DNA from: Cladorrhinum sp. PSN259 | Taxonomy: Eukaryota; Ascomycota; Sordariomycetes; Sordariales; Podosporaceae | NCBI GenBank assembly: GCA_033725935.1 | Contig: MU867132.1 | Span: forward strand, 97,241 to 161,240 | Reading direction: 5' to 3' | Length of the DNA: 64,000 nucleotides | Shown here: positions 45,611-58,138 of the stretch, in pieces | How positions within the stretch are numbered: position 1 is the stretch's first letter | How the letters are laid out: every line of letters starts with the position of its first letter | Notes under the pieces: model-generated | What the model was told of the DNA's origin: nothing | The model's input: only the letters and a program-made list of their open reading frames with translations | The model's database searches: none | Program-made: the position numbers and the translations under genes

Positions 45611-46807
45611 TTATATCATCCTCCCAGTGAACTTGACACTCCTCCTCCTTGCCGACAGCCCACTCAAGATCCCTCTCCTCGCCTTGTCGGTACCGGGAGA
45701 ATTAGGTGACAGGATAGTTCCGTCTGCCATTGGCGGTAAGCCGGATGGGGTACCCATCACTATGGCGTTCTTCTTGACTGCTCGAAGGATATCTTGGTAT
45801 GTAATTGGTGTCTGAGGAGTCTTTTCCGGTTGTGGTATTTGTTGCTGCTCACTCTCAACCTCCTGCTCTCCTTCATGTTGCTGGTCCTGCTCCTGTTCGG
45901 CCCGAGTTGTGACGAGCTGTAATGAAGCACGCTTCGCCGATGATGTGGCTGGTCGTGCTGGGGATGCCGTGGCAACGAATGTGTCAACAATGGGAGCAGC
46001 TGCACTGCCGTTGACCAACGCTGGTCTGCTCTTCTTCCTACTGAGACTGAATGACCTGGTAACACCCTTGAGCAGTTGTGTTGGCGTGCGGGGGGTCTTG
46101 GCCGTCGTCGGGCTTTCGCTTTCAAGACTATCCAGTGCCCTGGGCATGCCTCCAAGCGAGTATGCACTGCCGTTGGCATAAGGGTCAATACTGAGGAAAG
46201 GAGGCTTCTTCTTGGAGAGGATATCTGAGAGTAGGCTGCTTCTTCTCTGGGCTGTATTAGGCTGCGAAGAAGTGCTGCTAGCCGGTGTCACCGGCCGATC
46301 GATACAGTTTGCCGTTGATGTTGTGGTTACACGGTTGACCGAAAGGTTCGATTCAATACTTGATCGGGTTCCGCTCGTGATCATGGAGCTCGGTGATACA
46401 GATCGTTTCTTCGGTATTGGGAGGTCGACGATCGAGGGCTTGCCAGCGAATACTACAGACACCACCCTGGCTGTGTCCTCTTGGCTGGTTCGTCTTGTTG
46501 GTGAGTCTGGGTCCTCCACGCTTGAGTCGTAGCCATAGTCGGAGAAGTCGTCGGCATCGGAGGAGGCGTCTTCTTCAGATGAGAGGTATAGATCGTGCGG
46601 TGTGCTCGCCTGTTCAAGGCTGGCTGCCTCAACGGCACCACCAAGCTTGAGCCCATGGTTGTCGAGTACCTTGGAGGATCTCAGGGAGCTCTTCTGGGGT
46701 AGCTCCGGCACGTCGGCATTTGGGCTGCCATTGTCTGCCATATCGTAGAAGCCATCGACAGCTTGAGAGTTCTCTCTCGTCGAGAGGGGCCCGTCTGCAA
46801 GAGACAT
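45611..46807 (-). CDS. Disordered orphan protein (phospho-rich)
   Basis: Single exon of 398 residues from ATG at 46807 (MSLADGPLSTRENSQAVDGF). I do not recognise a catalytic or fold domain. Features seen: an acidic block (SSEEDASSDADDFSDYGYDS), a hydrophobic conserved-looking segment (RVVSVVFAGKPSIVDLPIPK), several basic Ser/Thr-Pro clusters (KTPRTPTQLLKGVTRSFSLS) and a Gln/Glu run. The C-terminus is basic (RRGILSGLSARRRSVKFTGR). The pattern of RxxS and SP/TP sites suggests heavy phosphorylation and possibly signalling or cytoskeletal regulation; this is inference. No membrane segment or signal peptide. Confidence 0.7.
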   Translation of the reverse strand: MSLADGPLSTRENSQAVDGFYDMADNGSPNADVPELPQKSSLRSSKVLDNHGLKLGGAVEAASLEQASTPHDLYLSSEEDASSDADDFSDYGYDSSVEDPDSPTRRTSQEDTARVVSVVFAGKPSIVDLPIPKKRSVSPSSMITSGTRSSIESNLSVNRVTTTSTANCIDRPVTPASSTSSQPNTAQRRSSLLSDILSKKKPPFLSIDPYANGSAYSLGGMPRALDSLESESPTTAKTPRTPTQLLKGVTRSFSLSRKKSRPALVNGSAAAPIVDTFVATASPARPATSSAKRASLQLVTTRAEQEQDQQHEGEQEVESEQQQIPQPEKTPQTPITYQDILRAVKKNAIVMGTPSGLPPMADGTILSPNSPGTDKARRGILSGLSARRRSVKFTGRMI

Positions 46808-49800
46808 GGCCCTTGTGTAAAATAGAAATAAAAACTGAAGATGTCGGAGTGATGTCAGGAGACAATTGGGAGAGTGGATAATGAAGACAGGGCTACTCGG
46901 AGCTACTCAGAGTTTCCGAGTGGGCGGGAGAGCTTTATTTTAGAGGGAAACGAGTGAATGGATGGATGGGCATGGGTGAATGGGTAGTGTTGTATAAGGA
47001 GGAGACGCCAAGCGAAGACCATAACGGTCGCAAGAACCAGGCCAGCCGTCACTCTTTGGCCATGGGATGGCGTATGGGCGTTTGGCTGCGTGCGAGGTGG
47101 GTGATGGGTGATGGATGGGTGGTCGGGTCGAGTCTCTGTGATGGATGGCACCCTGGTGCATGTACCCAGGTACCGTTTTCCCGCCAGCTTTTGATCCAGA
47201 AGTTCACCGTCTGTCGAGATCAAACGGAGAGCATGACATGGGGAGAGACACGAATTCCAATCCAAATCCCTGTTCGTCTTCAAAAGGACCCCTGCCCAGT
47301 CGGCTTTGTTGCCTCCCCCACAGAATGAGGATCGCCGACGACCTACACAAACTCAATCATTCTCCCCAACCTCTTTGAGTGTGAAATCAGAAAATGATTT
47401 GTGACCGGAGTAACAATGTAGATGATAGATATTAGGTTTACTTGGGCGGCAGTAGAGAAAGAGAAAGAAATCAGCTGGCGGGGCTGTGGTCTGTCTTCCT
47501 CTGGCGGTATCAAAAAAGGCGAGTCCTGGTTGGCCAAAGTTGGTGTTTCAGGTAAAACTGACAAGAAAGAGAGGTCTCCCAAGAGCTGCCCACCCCGCCA
47601 AGCATTTCCCCCTCCGCAATCTTTACACTCGACGCTTCTTTAGCGCACCTGAGCGTTGTCCACCATAAAAAATATTTTGCTTTCTTTCTTTCTTGCTATT
47701 TCTTTTCGAGGTTTATGTCATGCGTCGGGGTTGGGTGTCAAGAGTTTCGTTCCGGCTGTTGGCTGGTGCTGGGCTGGCATTCCACTTGGGGAAAAAGCCC
47801 AAATTCCCTGTTTTGCAGCGTCACAGCCACCACCATACTCGACATCACCACATCTGCGTACTCTGTTTGCTTGAGATCAACGCCCATGCCTTATCAGCCC
47901 CAGGCAGGCTACGGAGCCGCTGAATGGCTGGCATTTCTGGTCCAGGTCATTCGATGCGGGCAACTACCCCTTTGAAGCAAACCCGTGAGGAATAAAGTAT
48001 TCCGCTGAGTCGAGCAGGAAAAAAAAGTACAGTAGCGTGGTTCGTGGTTGACGAGGGGGGACGGCTTGTGCGTCACTGATTGGACCCTTCCCCTCACCGC
48101 GCACCCACAGAGCCGACATGCTTAGATGGCGGCAACGGCAAACCACACCTGATTGGAGAATTGCGTGCAGCAGAGCATGCCACCCTCTCTTCACGAGATC
48201 GTCTGAGGATGGATTGATGTGTGGAAGGCAAAACGGTACCTGTGTGTGCCTGTCCACGCTGTCTCCTCCTGGTCCTTTGTGCGGAGGGCCCCCGTCCAAC
48301 TGTTTGGGTTGATTGTCTCAATTCCCGATCGTGTCCCGACCGACCCGCTCGCCCGCCTAGTCTGTCTTCGTGGCATCTTTCGAGTTTGTCAAAGCAGCTA
48401 AAGGCAGGTCTGCTTGTCGGAGCTTTGCGGTCGGCTTGCTCAAAGGCAGCCACTATCGGAGGCCATCTCGGGATATGTGATGGGATTTGGACCACGGCAT
48501 AAATCCACAGATTGCAGATCTGAAAAGATAACGGAGCGGCCTCTCCATCCTGACCACGGCCGCCAGAAAAGGAGAAAGTCGCCCAGGAGAAAGCGTAGAT
48601 TCTGTAATACTAATGCGTCTTATTGCTTAGTTTACCCTCGCCTGGCCTCTTTACTTTCTGTTGAAGCGTCTGGAGATGGTCATGATTCCCAACAATTATC
48701 CCGTGTCGTCCACATGGCCGAGATGCCGGCTGCTTGGTTCACAAGGGACCAGAGGTAAATTTAGACAAGGTGGTGACGGATCGCCTTCCCGACTGTCTCT
48801 CTGTAAATCTTCTTTCAAAGTTCACCCGGTCATGGCGCGTTGAGCGGCCGCGAGATTGAGAGATCACGGCCAGTTTGCATTGCATCGACGACAACAAGCA
48901 CCCAACTGTGCAACACAGCCGCCTTTCCTATTCCGTCGATGTCGCTGGTGGCGTCCTCCCGCATCTCAGCCTGCAGCTGAAATATGATGGATGAAGGACG
49001 CGTCTGTCCCTCAACTAGGCGTGGCAGACGACGAGGCCCAGGTTCGAAGTTCGTCGACCCTGCCTGGTGAAGATGGTGGTTGACGAGCTTGCCAACCGTT
49101 TCGAATTGTTACAAAACCCTTCGGGTCGACGACCTACCGGACGCCATCTATTATCCAGAAGTGCATACGGCATAGAAACTGTGTCGCGCGCGGTCCTTTT
49201 TTCTTCTTCTTTTTTTTCTTGGCGAACGAATGGCTGCAACATCTGTGACACTCCCGTCTTTCAAAATTCGTCAAGCCACCAATTTGGAGACGTCAATAGT
49301 CGCTCAGACACACGCACCGAAAAGGGACAGGCACGTCTTGAAACCTCGAAACACTCTTGAAATTTTTCGATGCTTCAAAAAGTTGTTGTACGACCCGAAA
49401 ACCTGCATTTTGGTTATGATGAGTGTCTGCATGTTGCAACCCGCGTCTGGGCGTCCCGACCGTTTCCCGGTAACCATCGATTTTGACTGGACCAGTTCGT
49501 GATGACTTTCAACTCCCCTTACCCTATGGTACTGCATATGGCGCCTAGAAAATTCTACTTTAAACCGGACCAAAAATTCAGTTCGAGCTTATTAAACCAG
49601 TATCTCTTTCGTCGTCGGGGCGGTGAAGGTTGTCCCGGTGCTCTCCATTTCTTCTTTGGGCATTGCGTCACAACACAGAATCACGCTTCCCCAGCAAATA
49701 ATGCACCAATCAGATCCATCGTCTCTTCTGGTCCCAGGACCAAGCACGGGAGTTAGTTGCTCAATATGGACTAGCCTAAAAGCTGCATGGTTTCTAAAAA

Positions 49801-52800
49801 TTGTTTCAGTCTTTGATGGGTGGGGTCAAGAACTTCAGCGAAATCCATCCAGTCACAGCCCGCTCTCAGGATCCTGAGCTTCATCGTTCAGGACCCTGCA
49901 TCGCAGGGATGGCAATGGTTACGCCAGATGTTGTTGGATCTGTTCTACCAGGGTTGCGTTTGTGTTTTTGGAAACACCAACTAATCGGTCGTTGGTGACC
50001 ACAGAACACTCAAAGTCAGAGGAACAACCGGTAACCCCCGCGGGACATCAACTGCAGGCCTCTGACACCTACCTCCTGCCATGGGCTTCGTATCAACAGA
50101 ATAACGGCTGGGCTATGCAAGTCTAGAATTCAACTCCAAGTATACAAACTCGGCTTGGAGCACGAAAGTATGAGGCAAAGATGCTGGCTAGACCTCTCCT
50201 GCTGTCGTGATCTGAGACAGATCCAAAGTTGGCCACAGACACACCACAAGAATGTTTCTTCCGTCACATGCCATCATCCGTCAGGAAGCTCAGCTGTATC
50301 CCAGCTATCACTCAATATGTCCAACTCCGGCGAGACATGACATTTTGCATTCTTCACCTTGTCTCGGCTATCCTTGCAGAATTGTTCCTTGCTTCGTTCT
50401 CGACTCCCTTGCCCAAAAGTTGCCCGCATTCCTTGAGTTTTCGAGCCCGTTTCTGTCATGGACTTTTTATTCATCCCACTCACTCAGCTGCGCACTGCCG
50501 GATGACCCCCGGATCGGATTTCGGACTTCCTATTGCAAAAGTACACGACAGTTAGACCCAAGTATAATAAGCGCGGGACGGCTGATAGACTTAGTTGCGC
50601 CTCTTACCCACGCACGGGACTGTGCCGCAAGTCGACTGCGGACTTGACGCGAGTTTAGTAGTTTGGGATAAAACGATAATTCGGGTGTCAGCCTCTTGAT
50701 ATAAGTTTGTCCGTCCGTCCGTCTTCGGGCTTCTTATTTCCGACTACACTTCGAGGAAGGACACGCCTCATGATCGTGATACCTGGAATGAGCTTTTGAA
50801 CTACTGATGTTCGATCAGGATTGCTAACCCTAGCGTTCCTTGTTAACACCCACTGATTAGGATTGAGGCAGATGTCTACCCTACACAGGATTCTCTCCAT
50901 CATCTCAAATGCTCAGCCGGAGCTCGCTTCTCCCGACTCTCGACTCCGGTGTTTGTGATACTGCTGACTCGTAGATGTATCAATCGATGAGATCTACACA
51001 GCATCATGAAGGATCGTGGCGTATCTCCAAGGGGTTCGGGCTGCATTATCTATGTGTCGGACGTCGGACGTCTTAAAAACCCAGCCTACGGCTTACATAT
51101 GCCGGCAAGCATCTCCAGTTGCCCAGATGGTATTGAACACACAGCCAAGTAATAACATGAACTTAAGCTCCGTGTCATTCATTACCTTTTGAATCTTTCA
51201 AGATTTGTGGCCGGAACAGGAGGAGTAGTGGCTGAAGGAAGGACTGATACATAGCATATCTTATCCGTCGCAACTGACCTCTCCGTTTCGTACTGCCGAG
51301 GAGAAGTCTAGGTTTCACCATCTACCGTTTAGATAATTGCGTGTCGGTTTATGATCCCTGATTTTTCTTTCTAGCTACCATTTCGATCTGTCTCATTTAT
51401 CATGACGCTCATTTGTGGTTATTATTCTGTCGCATCTGTAACGATATATTAGGGTCCATTAAGTATCCATCATCAAGAATAAAGGAAAACTATAACCAGG
51501 GAAAAGGCAGTGAAAAAAAAAAAAAAAAAAAAAAAATTCTTGATTGAAGTATAAACCGACATCTTATGCATACTGACGTTAACGATGTTACACTACCAGA
51601 AAAGGAGTGAAATACGGTTCTGGTTTTGGTCCTGGATCTCGTGTGGGTGGTGATGCAGTATGTACGTACAGTAGCATTCGGTTGCAACAGAAAACCTGCA
51701 GCGAACATTGCTTCCATCACACCGCTCGTCTTCCACGGTTCAACCCATGGGGGAAAAAAACACGGGGAAGAAGCGAGGTGAGGTGACCGTGACATTTTAT
51801 TAGCCTCCAGATGACTTGCATGTTTTGTGTAGTACTGAAATAGCACCACCACCCTAGAGTGAAAAAGAAGGTTGTAGTGCTAGTGACTTTTTGCGCGATT
51901 TCGTTTATATATTTATTTATCCATTCATGGACAGGTTGAATCAGGAAAACCGAGACGAGTGGGATGCATGTGCCCCCTGAACATATGTAGATGAGTATAT
52001 GTACTAGGAGACGGTTTCTTAGGAAAGGTTAGGTTACGTTGTAGATCCAGATGTTCCTGCGGTATTCAAGGGGCTGTCAAATCTAAACACCAAGACCCCT
52101 GTTTGCTCTGGCCTACCCCCTTCGCACAGATCTGCGGTGGTTCAATACTAGTAGGGCAGTAGTAAAGCATAAACACCACGTCCTAAAGTCGTGATGAATT
52201 CAATTCATACTTACAAATATAGCCCGAGGTCCCCAGTTAGCTGTCAATCCTTCTATTGCCCACACTCCCTCCTCCTTTCGCCCTTCTGTTATGAAGTCAA
52301 TTCCAACCAACAACCAACTAACCAGTCGAAAACCCCGCAGCCACAATATCTCAAACCATGATCCTGATGCCGAACTATCAACTCGCAAGCCAATGGCACC
52401 TTTATCTAATTAAGCATAAACAAGTTATGACACGAATTAACTTCAATTGAGTTGACTTCATGCAAGCCACTGCACCATTGACATTTCCATCTCCTACGAC
52501 ATCACCACGGTAACACAGACCGAGATCACAAGAAGTTGTCATGATATGCTAATAGTATCTTTAAAGAAATCTTCTAACCCCAATCTGAATCATGCTATTA
52601 AGAACCGCTAATGGTTTTTTGTGCCCCTTGACCAGAATATATATCTATCCCCTTTGGCATCCGGAAGACAACAATTGAAGTACAGGAACAACAATATACA
52701 CAGAACGAAAACGAGAAAATTCAAAAAAAACAAACACAAAGGGATTTTCAGATCGCAACTTTGACGAACTCCCGGCTGGGCACCCAAACAAACCGAACCG

Positions 52801-53343
52801 GCCCTCAACTCAACCCATCATCTCATGCCGACTCCGTTTTATTTGTTGACTTCCGGCCGAGAAGGCCAAACCAGTAACCCGAAAAGCCCATCATCATACA
52901 ACACCAAATCAACGTTCAACCCCCCTTTCGCCGTTTATCATGACAGTCACACCCTTAATTATTAAGATTTTGTTGGACCGATTAACCTTTTGCCCCGTCT
53001 TTCCGCATGACCCTATTCCGATCCGTCTTCATTAGAAGTTTCCCCAAGCCCAATGAGGTAACGATGTATAGTTTTTCCATGCATAAAACTCCGTAGATGG
53101 ATCCTGAGATGTCATTAATATAGTGTAGAGGGAAAAAAATGCCCGCAGTCCCGAATGAGAATGGTGCTCTTTGCGACTTTTTGGGTGTCGCCCCCCGCCC
53201 TTTCCAATGTTCACCTCAGCCGTAATAACTGAAGTGACTTGCCCATTGGCACACCCTGGTAGTTGAAGCGGAAAACTTCAATGCATAGCGCCGCTTGAAA
53301 CGGGTCGTTATTGATTCACCACGACCCGATTCGCCGAGCTAAC
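46808..53343. other. 6.5 kb gene-poor region
   Basis: The longest stretch without a supported gene. It covers the promoter of the orphan at its left end and the 3' UTR of the elongase at its right end. Frames of up to 153 codons occur (48094-48495, 49499-49756, 51490-51852) but none has a domain, a stable amino-acid bias or good splicing partners. A 24-base A run sits at 51513-51536; from about 51300 to 53300 the sequence is A/T-rich. It could hold a non-coding RNA or a large regulatory region, but I see no direct evidence. Confidence 0.4.
51513..51536. repeat. A24 homopolymer
   Basis: Twenty-four consecutive A bases on the plus strand in the gene-poor region. It could be a retroposed 3' end, but there is no recognisable element or target-site duplication next to it. 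Confidence 0.8.
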
Positions 53344-54425
53344 TTAAGCCCTTCTCGAGCGAGTGGAGGTTCCGTTGGTCTTGAGGCCAGTGGACTTGGC
53401 ATCACTGCTGATGGAGCCATGAAGGATGGTGTTCGGGTCAGGCAGCGGGGCCTGGCTCATTCTACGGACGGCCTTGCGAGCAGCAGGACGCTTGCCATCC
53501 TTCTTGTAGGTGGCGAAGTAGAATGAAATGAAGAGGAAGAGGTACGAGCTAAGGATACCAATGCCGGAGAAGGCAGCGAACTCCTCACCCGCGCACTGAC
53601 CGTTATTGGGGAACCAAGGCCAGTAGGTTGAAACGAAGTAGGTGTAAGAAGCGAAGTAAACAAAGCCGAGATCGATGATGAACTGGACGATCTGGAGGCG
53701 GGTGATCCACTCCTTCCACCAGATGCGAACGCCACGTGCGCTCTGGAAGTAGTACCAGTACATGACAACGTGCACGGTCAAGTTAAGGGTGATGACAACC
53801 CACGAGACCGAGGTCGAGCCAATGAGCTGAGTGTAGCAGAGGAGAGCGGTGGCGCCATGGTGATAGCAGTGGAGGAAGGTAAGGGGCTTCTTCTTAAGAA
53901 AGAGGAAGCAAGTGTCCAGCAGCTCGAGGTACTTGGTAAGGTAGTTCAACTAGACAGACACCGTTGTTAGTATAGGAAAGGATACAGTTTCTCGATCGGT
54001 ATATAACTAACGTAGTAGAGGACAACCATAGGCTGAGTCCAGCCACCCTGCTTGTCACAGATAGCGAAGAAAATACCGCGGCGGACAACAGTGGGGAGAA
54101 CCTGTTCGATGAAGAGGGCGAGGAGAATAGCGCTGATGGCGGTGAGGTAGAAGTTGTGAATCAAGAAAAGAGTCTTGAGCTTGAAGGGCTCGCGGTTCCG
54201 CATGTATTCCCTTCCACCGAAAATTACAGCGTAGTAAATAACGATGAAGATGCTGGTCTCCTTGAGCGTCGACATGGGGGTAACACCAGCTTCGAATCTG
54301 AAGTCCTCGGCAGGGTAGCCCACGACTGCCTCGAAGGCTTTACTGAAGATTGGCCATAAGTGAATGCCAAATGGCCGGTCCAGTGTTGGGACCGGCAAGT
54401 TGTCAAGAATTGACGCGCTCGCCAT
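53344..54425 (-). CDS. Fatty-acid elongase (ELO2/ELO3 family)
   Basis: Exons 54425-54012 and 53949-53344 encode 339 residues. The intron starts GTTAGT and ends TCTAG in phase 0, joining PMVVLYY to LNYLTKYLELLDTCFLFLKK. The protein has about seven membrane segments (IFIVIYYAVIFGG, HNFYLTAISAILLALFIEQV, SWVVITLNLTVHVVMYWYYF, IGILSSYLFLFISFYFATYK). The catalytic histidine box HCYHH (FLHCYHHGAT) is present. The C-terminus is cytosolic and basic (KKDGKRPAARKAVRRM). ELO proteins condense malonyl-CoA with acyl-CoA in the ER for very-long-chain fatty acids and sphingolipids. Size and the LDTCFLFLKKKPLTFLH block resemble yeast Elo2/Elo3; which is the closest cannot be told here. It is divergent from cox6. 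Confidence 0.94.
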
Positions 54426-56290
54426 TGTATCTAACGCGGTTCGAATCTATCGTTGTGCAGTTAACTCCTATCTCGCCCGTTAGTAAACAGTGAAATCATT
54501 GAAAAGAGGCGCGTCAATGGCGGTGGCGGTCGGGTTTTGTGTTGGTTACTAACCTGGCGATGAATGCAAGAATGCTGCAGAAAAAGTAGAGCGAAAGCGG
54601 CGGATGCAGAATTGCGGAAAATGCGGGAACACCGCAATGAAGAGAAATCAATTAAAAGGGCGAAAGGAAGAAGAAAACAGAAGGCGACGCCCAAGCAGCT
54701 GGAAAGATTAAGCTGTCGACCTTGGGGAAGTGCGCGCCGTGGAAGGTTTGCAGGTTGGTGGATGTCAAGTGGAAGTTTCCAAGGTTTGGGGGCATGGGAC
54801 CAAATATTTTCTGAACAACTTCTTGGTACCGTGCAGAAAGGGGAAGCCACGAATGGGCTAGTCTCAACACTCCTGGGTCCCTTGGATCCTCATTTCCAGT
54901 TCCTGCATGTGAAGTCTCATTTGCAGAGCTGACAATTTTTTGTCTGCCAATCACGACGCGGCATTCGTGTCTTGCCGTCCAAGCCGTCGGTACCCACCAC
55001 GATACCCCGGGCCTCGGAATTCCAGATCTGCCTTTCCACTTGCTTCCAGTGTTGCGCACCTGGCACTCCGCGGACCCCCGATCACCAACAATTGATTCAA
55101 CAGCGAACAAGCCTGTCGTCCATCACCAGTGTTGCCGGCTTCATCGCCGCATCAACATGATGCTGTGGGTGTTCCGCCTGTGTGGGATGCCGGATGGGCT
55201 GTCACCGCTGTTTCAAAAGCCATCACGACTGAGTCGGTCTTGGTCTTGCGTGTCATTATTTTTTCCTGCAGGTTGCTGGCCGAAACCCACATCTCCCTCG
55301 GTCCTATTCCCTTTATAATAGGGGGGAGTGGCTCCCTGAGCATCTGCTGTTCACATCTTGTCCAACCGATGACCGATGGCAGCGATAATTGGCCCATTCT
55401 TTCTGAGAAGGTCCCGGCTCGGCATGACCGGTTTTCGTGATGTTCGGAGGCCGGGGTCGGATGGGGTCGAGACCGGAGGATGCCGATGCCACCACGGCAT
55501 CTCGAGCTGGCTATCACCCACAACTCCGCAAACTGTGGCGCAAACACGGCTTTTCTTCATCGTGATGACGTGCATGCGGAGTTCCCAAAGCTGAGTTGTG
55601 AACTTTGCTCTCCTGAGGCCATTCGAAAGTACTAGAGGTATGTATTATATGTAGCTGCGAAGCGTTGTTGAGGATGCAGCTGGGTTGGTGGGTTGGAGAC
55701 TTTTTCAGATCAATGATATATTCATTAAGGTTTCCTCGAATAAGGAAACAAGCAGTGTAAGCCACAGAGCACGCACCTCATACACCTTTCAACCAGTGTC
55801 AGAAGCATGTCATTCTTGACGCCGAGACGGATTGCGAGAATGCACGTCAGTGCGCAATGCTTAAATCGGGGTTTGAAGAAGAGCTTCAGCCACATTGAAC
55901 AGGTAATTGACTTTTCGTCCATTGGCTAAGCCACAGGTGGTAAACAGAGTAATCGTCCAATGCGTAAAATGCACTTGTTGAAGTGCGTTGAGATGGAGCC
56001 ATGAAGGAGCTTCGGCCAATCAGATCCCACAAAAAGCCGTAACCGAAGTGGCTCGATGCTAATATCCCGAATTTCCCTGGATCAACTCACAAACCACGCT
56101 GAACTTTGCCGTGACTGCATCAAATCAATCGAAACCAAGCTACGGAATATCTGCTATCTTCCCTACCGGGCCAGCCCATCGACGTCGAGCTTCCTCCCCC
56201 GCTCCGCCAGCTGCATACCCGCTTTCCGTCTGCTCCCGGTCTTGGATTTTCTTCCTTTTTAATTTAGATATCAAAATCACATCCGTCATA
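54426..56290. promoter_or_regulatory. Divergent region, elongase / cox6
   Basis: 1.9 kb between divergent start codons. Near cox6 it holds a cluster of CCAAT boxes (listed separately). The inner part has no supported gene; frames of up to 152 codons overlap on both strands and look random. The elongase side (54426-54480) is a probable 5' leader. Confidence 0.45.
55921..56020. promoter_or_regulatory. CCAAT-box cluster upstream of cox6
   Basis: Three CCAAT elements within 100 bases: ATTGG (reverse) at 55921-55925, CCAAT at 55957-55961 and CCAATCA at 56016-56022, the last being the full HAP/AnCF consensus, 271 bases before the cox6 ATG. The CCAAT-binding Hap complex activates respiratory genes in yeast, so co-occurrence with this gene fits. 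The last box is also flanked by a short inverted repeat (CTTCGG ... CCGAAG). Confidence 0.5.
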
Positions 56291-57067
56291 ATGTCGGCCT
56301 CTCTCCTCCGTCTCGTCGCTCGCGGCCCCCTCCGCACCGTCGCTGCCCGGCCTCAGCCCATGGTTGCGCGCGCCCTCGTTGCCCCCAAGACCTTCAGCAC
56401 CTCGATGCGCATGCGCTCCGAGCACCAGGAAGAGACCTTCGAGGAGTTCTCTGCTCGGTGAGTAGCTGCCCTGCGAATCACCAAGCACCATGGATCAGAA
56501 AGATGAGAGAAAAATCATGACGTGATCCTCCTTCGGTCCCGCATCGTTCCTATAATACCTCTCCATCCACCAGCCACATCAGACATGCATACACAACCAA
56601 AATGCTAATATGATGCTTTGATGTATAGCTACGAGAAAGAGTTCGATTCTGTCCAGGATGTCTTCGAGCTCCAGGTATGCTCTCAACAATTCCTCATCCT
56701 CTCCCAGAGAAATAGCCCCGCTGACCCGAAGCTTTAACAGCGCAACCTGAACAACGCCTTCGCCTACGATCTCGTTCCCTCCCCTTCCGTCCTCGCCGCT
56801 GCCCTTAAGGCTGCCAGGAGAGTCAATGACTTCCCCACTGCCGTCCGTGTCTTCGAGGGTACGAGATACCCCTCCCCCGCCCTTGCCCCTCCATGCGGGA
56901 TATACACATAGCTCAATAAGGAGCAAATTGCTGATAATGAAATAACAGGTATCAAGTCAAAGGTTGAGAACAAGGGCCAGTACGAGCAGTACCTCAACGA
57001 GCTCAAGCCTCTTCGTGAGGAGCTCGGCATCGTCCTCAAGGAGGACCTCTATCCTGAGGAGGCTTAA
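56291..57067 (+). CDS. cox6: Cytochrome c oxidase subunit VI (mammalian Va homologue)
   Basis: Exons 56291-56457, 56629-56674, 56741-56858 and 56949-57067 encode 149 residues. The N-terminus (MSASLLRLVARGPLRTVAAR) is Arg-rich without acidic residues, a mitochondrial presequence. The mature part is the family core: HQEETFEEFSARYEKEFDSV, QDVFELQRNLNNAFAYDLVP, ALKAARRVNDFPTAVRVFEG, then QYEQYLNELKPLREELGIV and KEDLYPEEA at the end. This is a peripheral matrix-side subunit of complex IV. Exon 2 is only 46 bases. Four exons in 450 coding bases is dense for this window. The CCAAT boxes upstream are consistent with Hap-type control. Confidence 0.97.
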
Positions 57068-58138
57068 GTTTTTTGACTAGTTTTCTATAAAGCAAAACTC
57101 TGATTAAAGGACGACGAGCACTCGAAAATTGGCTCTTGAGTTGCAAGCAGACGAATTTCCTCCATCGTTAAGAGGCTGGCGGACTTCTTATTTCTCTCTC
57201 ACTATCGTGATACCAAAACCCCCATGAACACCCATTATTATAAGCGTAATGGGGTTCAACAACCAAATCAAATCTGTACATTGTTCTATTAGACGTCATT
57301 CAAAAGCGGGTAGAAGCAATGTAACTGGCATGTGAAAGTGTTTCTCGTTGCTGTTGTTGTGCTGGGTTTGTTTACTGAAGTTCTGCCTGCATGGCTGTTC
57401 ATGAACGGTTACGTTTGATATCCTTGCGGCATGGTGGCCTTGGATTATCTGAAGTATCACTTGCCATTTTGCTCTCCGCTTATCTGAGCACTTTTAGGCC
57501 GAAACTGTGGGATGAATGGATTTTCGCGATAGTATTCCCCCTGAGCGAATTGCACAAAACAAAGCCGCATAGCTTTAGATACTAACGAATTTTATTTCAA
57601 CACCAACCATAGCACGAGATAACATCACCTGTTCCTGGTTTTATTCTTACACCGATTAGAATGTATATTGGATGAAAGACGGAACCGAGACATGTCGGGA
57701 TCGTTCAATTCACTCACTTAGTCATCAGGGGGCAGTAACCAGAACATAAATAATAATATAAATTTTTTCTTTGTTTATTTTGTAGTTTTTTGGACGCTAC
57801 GACAATGGTTTTACAACTGGGTTTCTTTAAACTCCAGCCAGGAACAAACAATTACTCTTCCCTTTCCTTCCCTTCGTTGGGTGTCTAAATATCTCTCCAT
57901 GTTTGCTGAGATTTATTAACAAACCCCAGGGAATTTAATGGAATGGCACATAAATCCCACAGCCCCCCCATCCCCCATCCCCAGGGGATTTTTTTTCTTT
58001 CTCTTTTTCCCTTATCACTTCTTTTGTTACCTCCCGGAACCAGTTTTATGTCTTTTCCTCCTCAAATAATCAACATCTCCCCCAAGTTCTTGACTCCTCC
58101 GAGTAAAACTATCAACTCAGCCCCCCCCCCCCCCCCCT
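57068..58138. other. Convergent 3' intergenic region, cox6 side
   Basis: About 1.1 kb of A/T-rich sequence after cox6. It has a long T-rich tract (57750-57800) and a 17-base C run at 58121-58137. No supported gene. Confidence 0.45.
58121..58137. repeat. C17 homopolymer
   Basis: Seventeen consecutive C bases. Runs of this length are prone to miscounting, so the exact length is uncertain. Confidence 0.8.

Noticed and set aside
48094..48495. 133-codon minus-strand frame
   Set aside because: No domain, overlapping frames of similar length on both strands, likely chance in GC-rich sequence.
54430..54450. B-box-like GGTTCGAATC
   Set aside because: No paired T-stem and no A box; it lies in the elongase leader.
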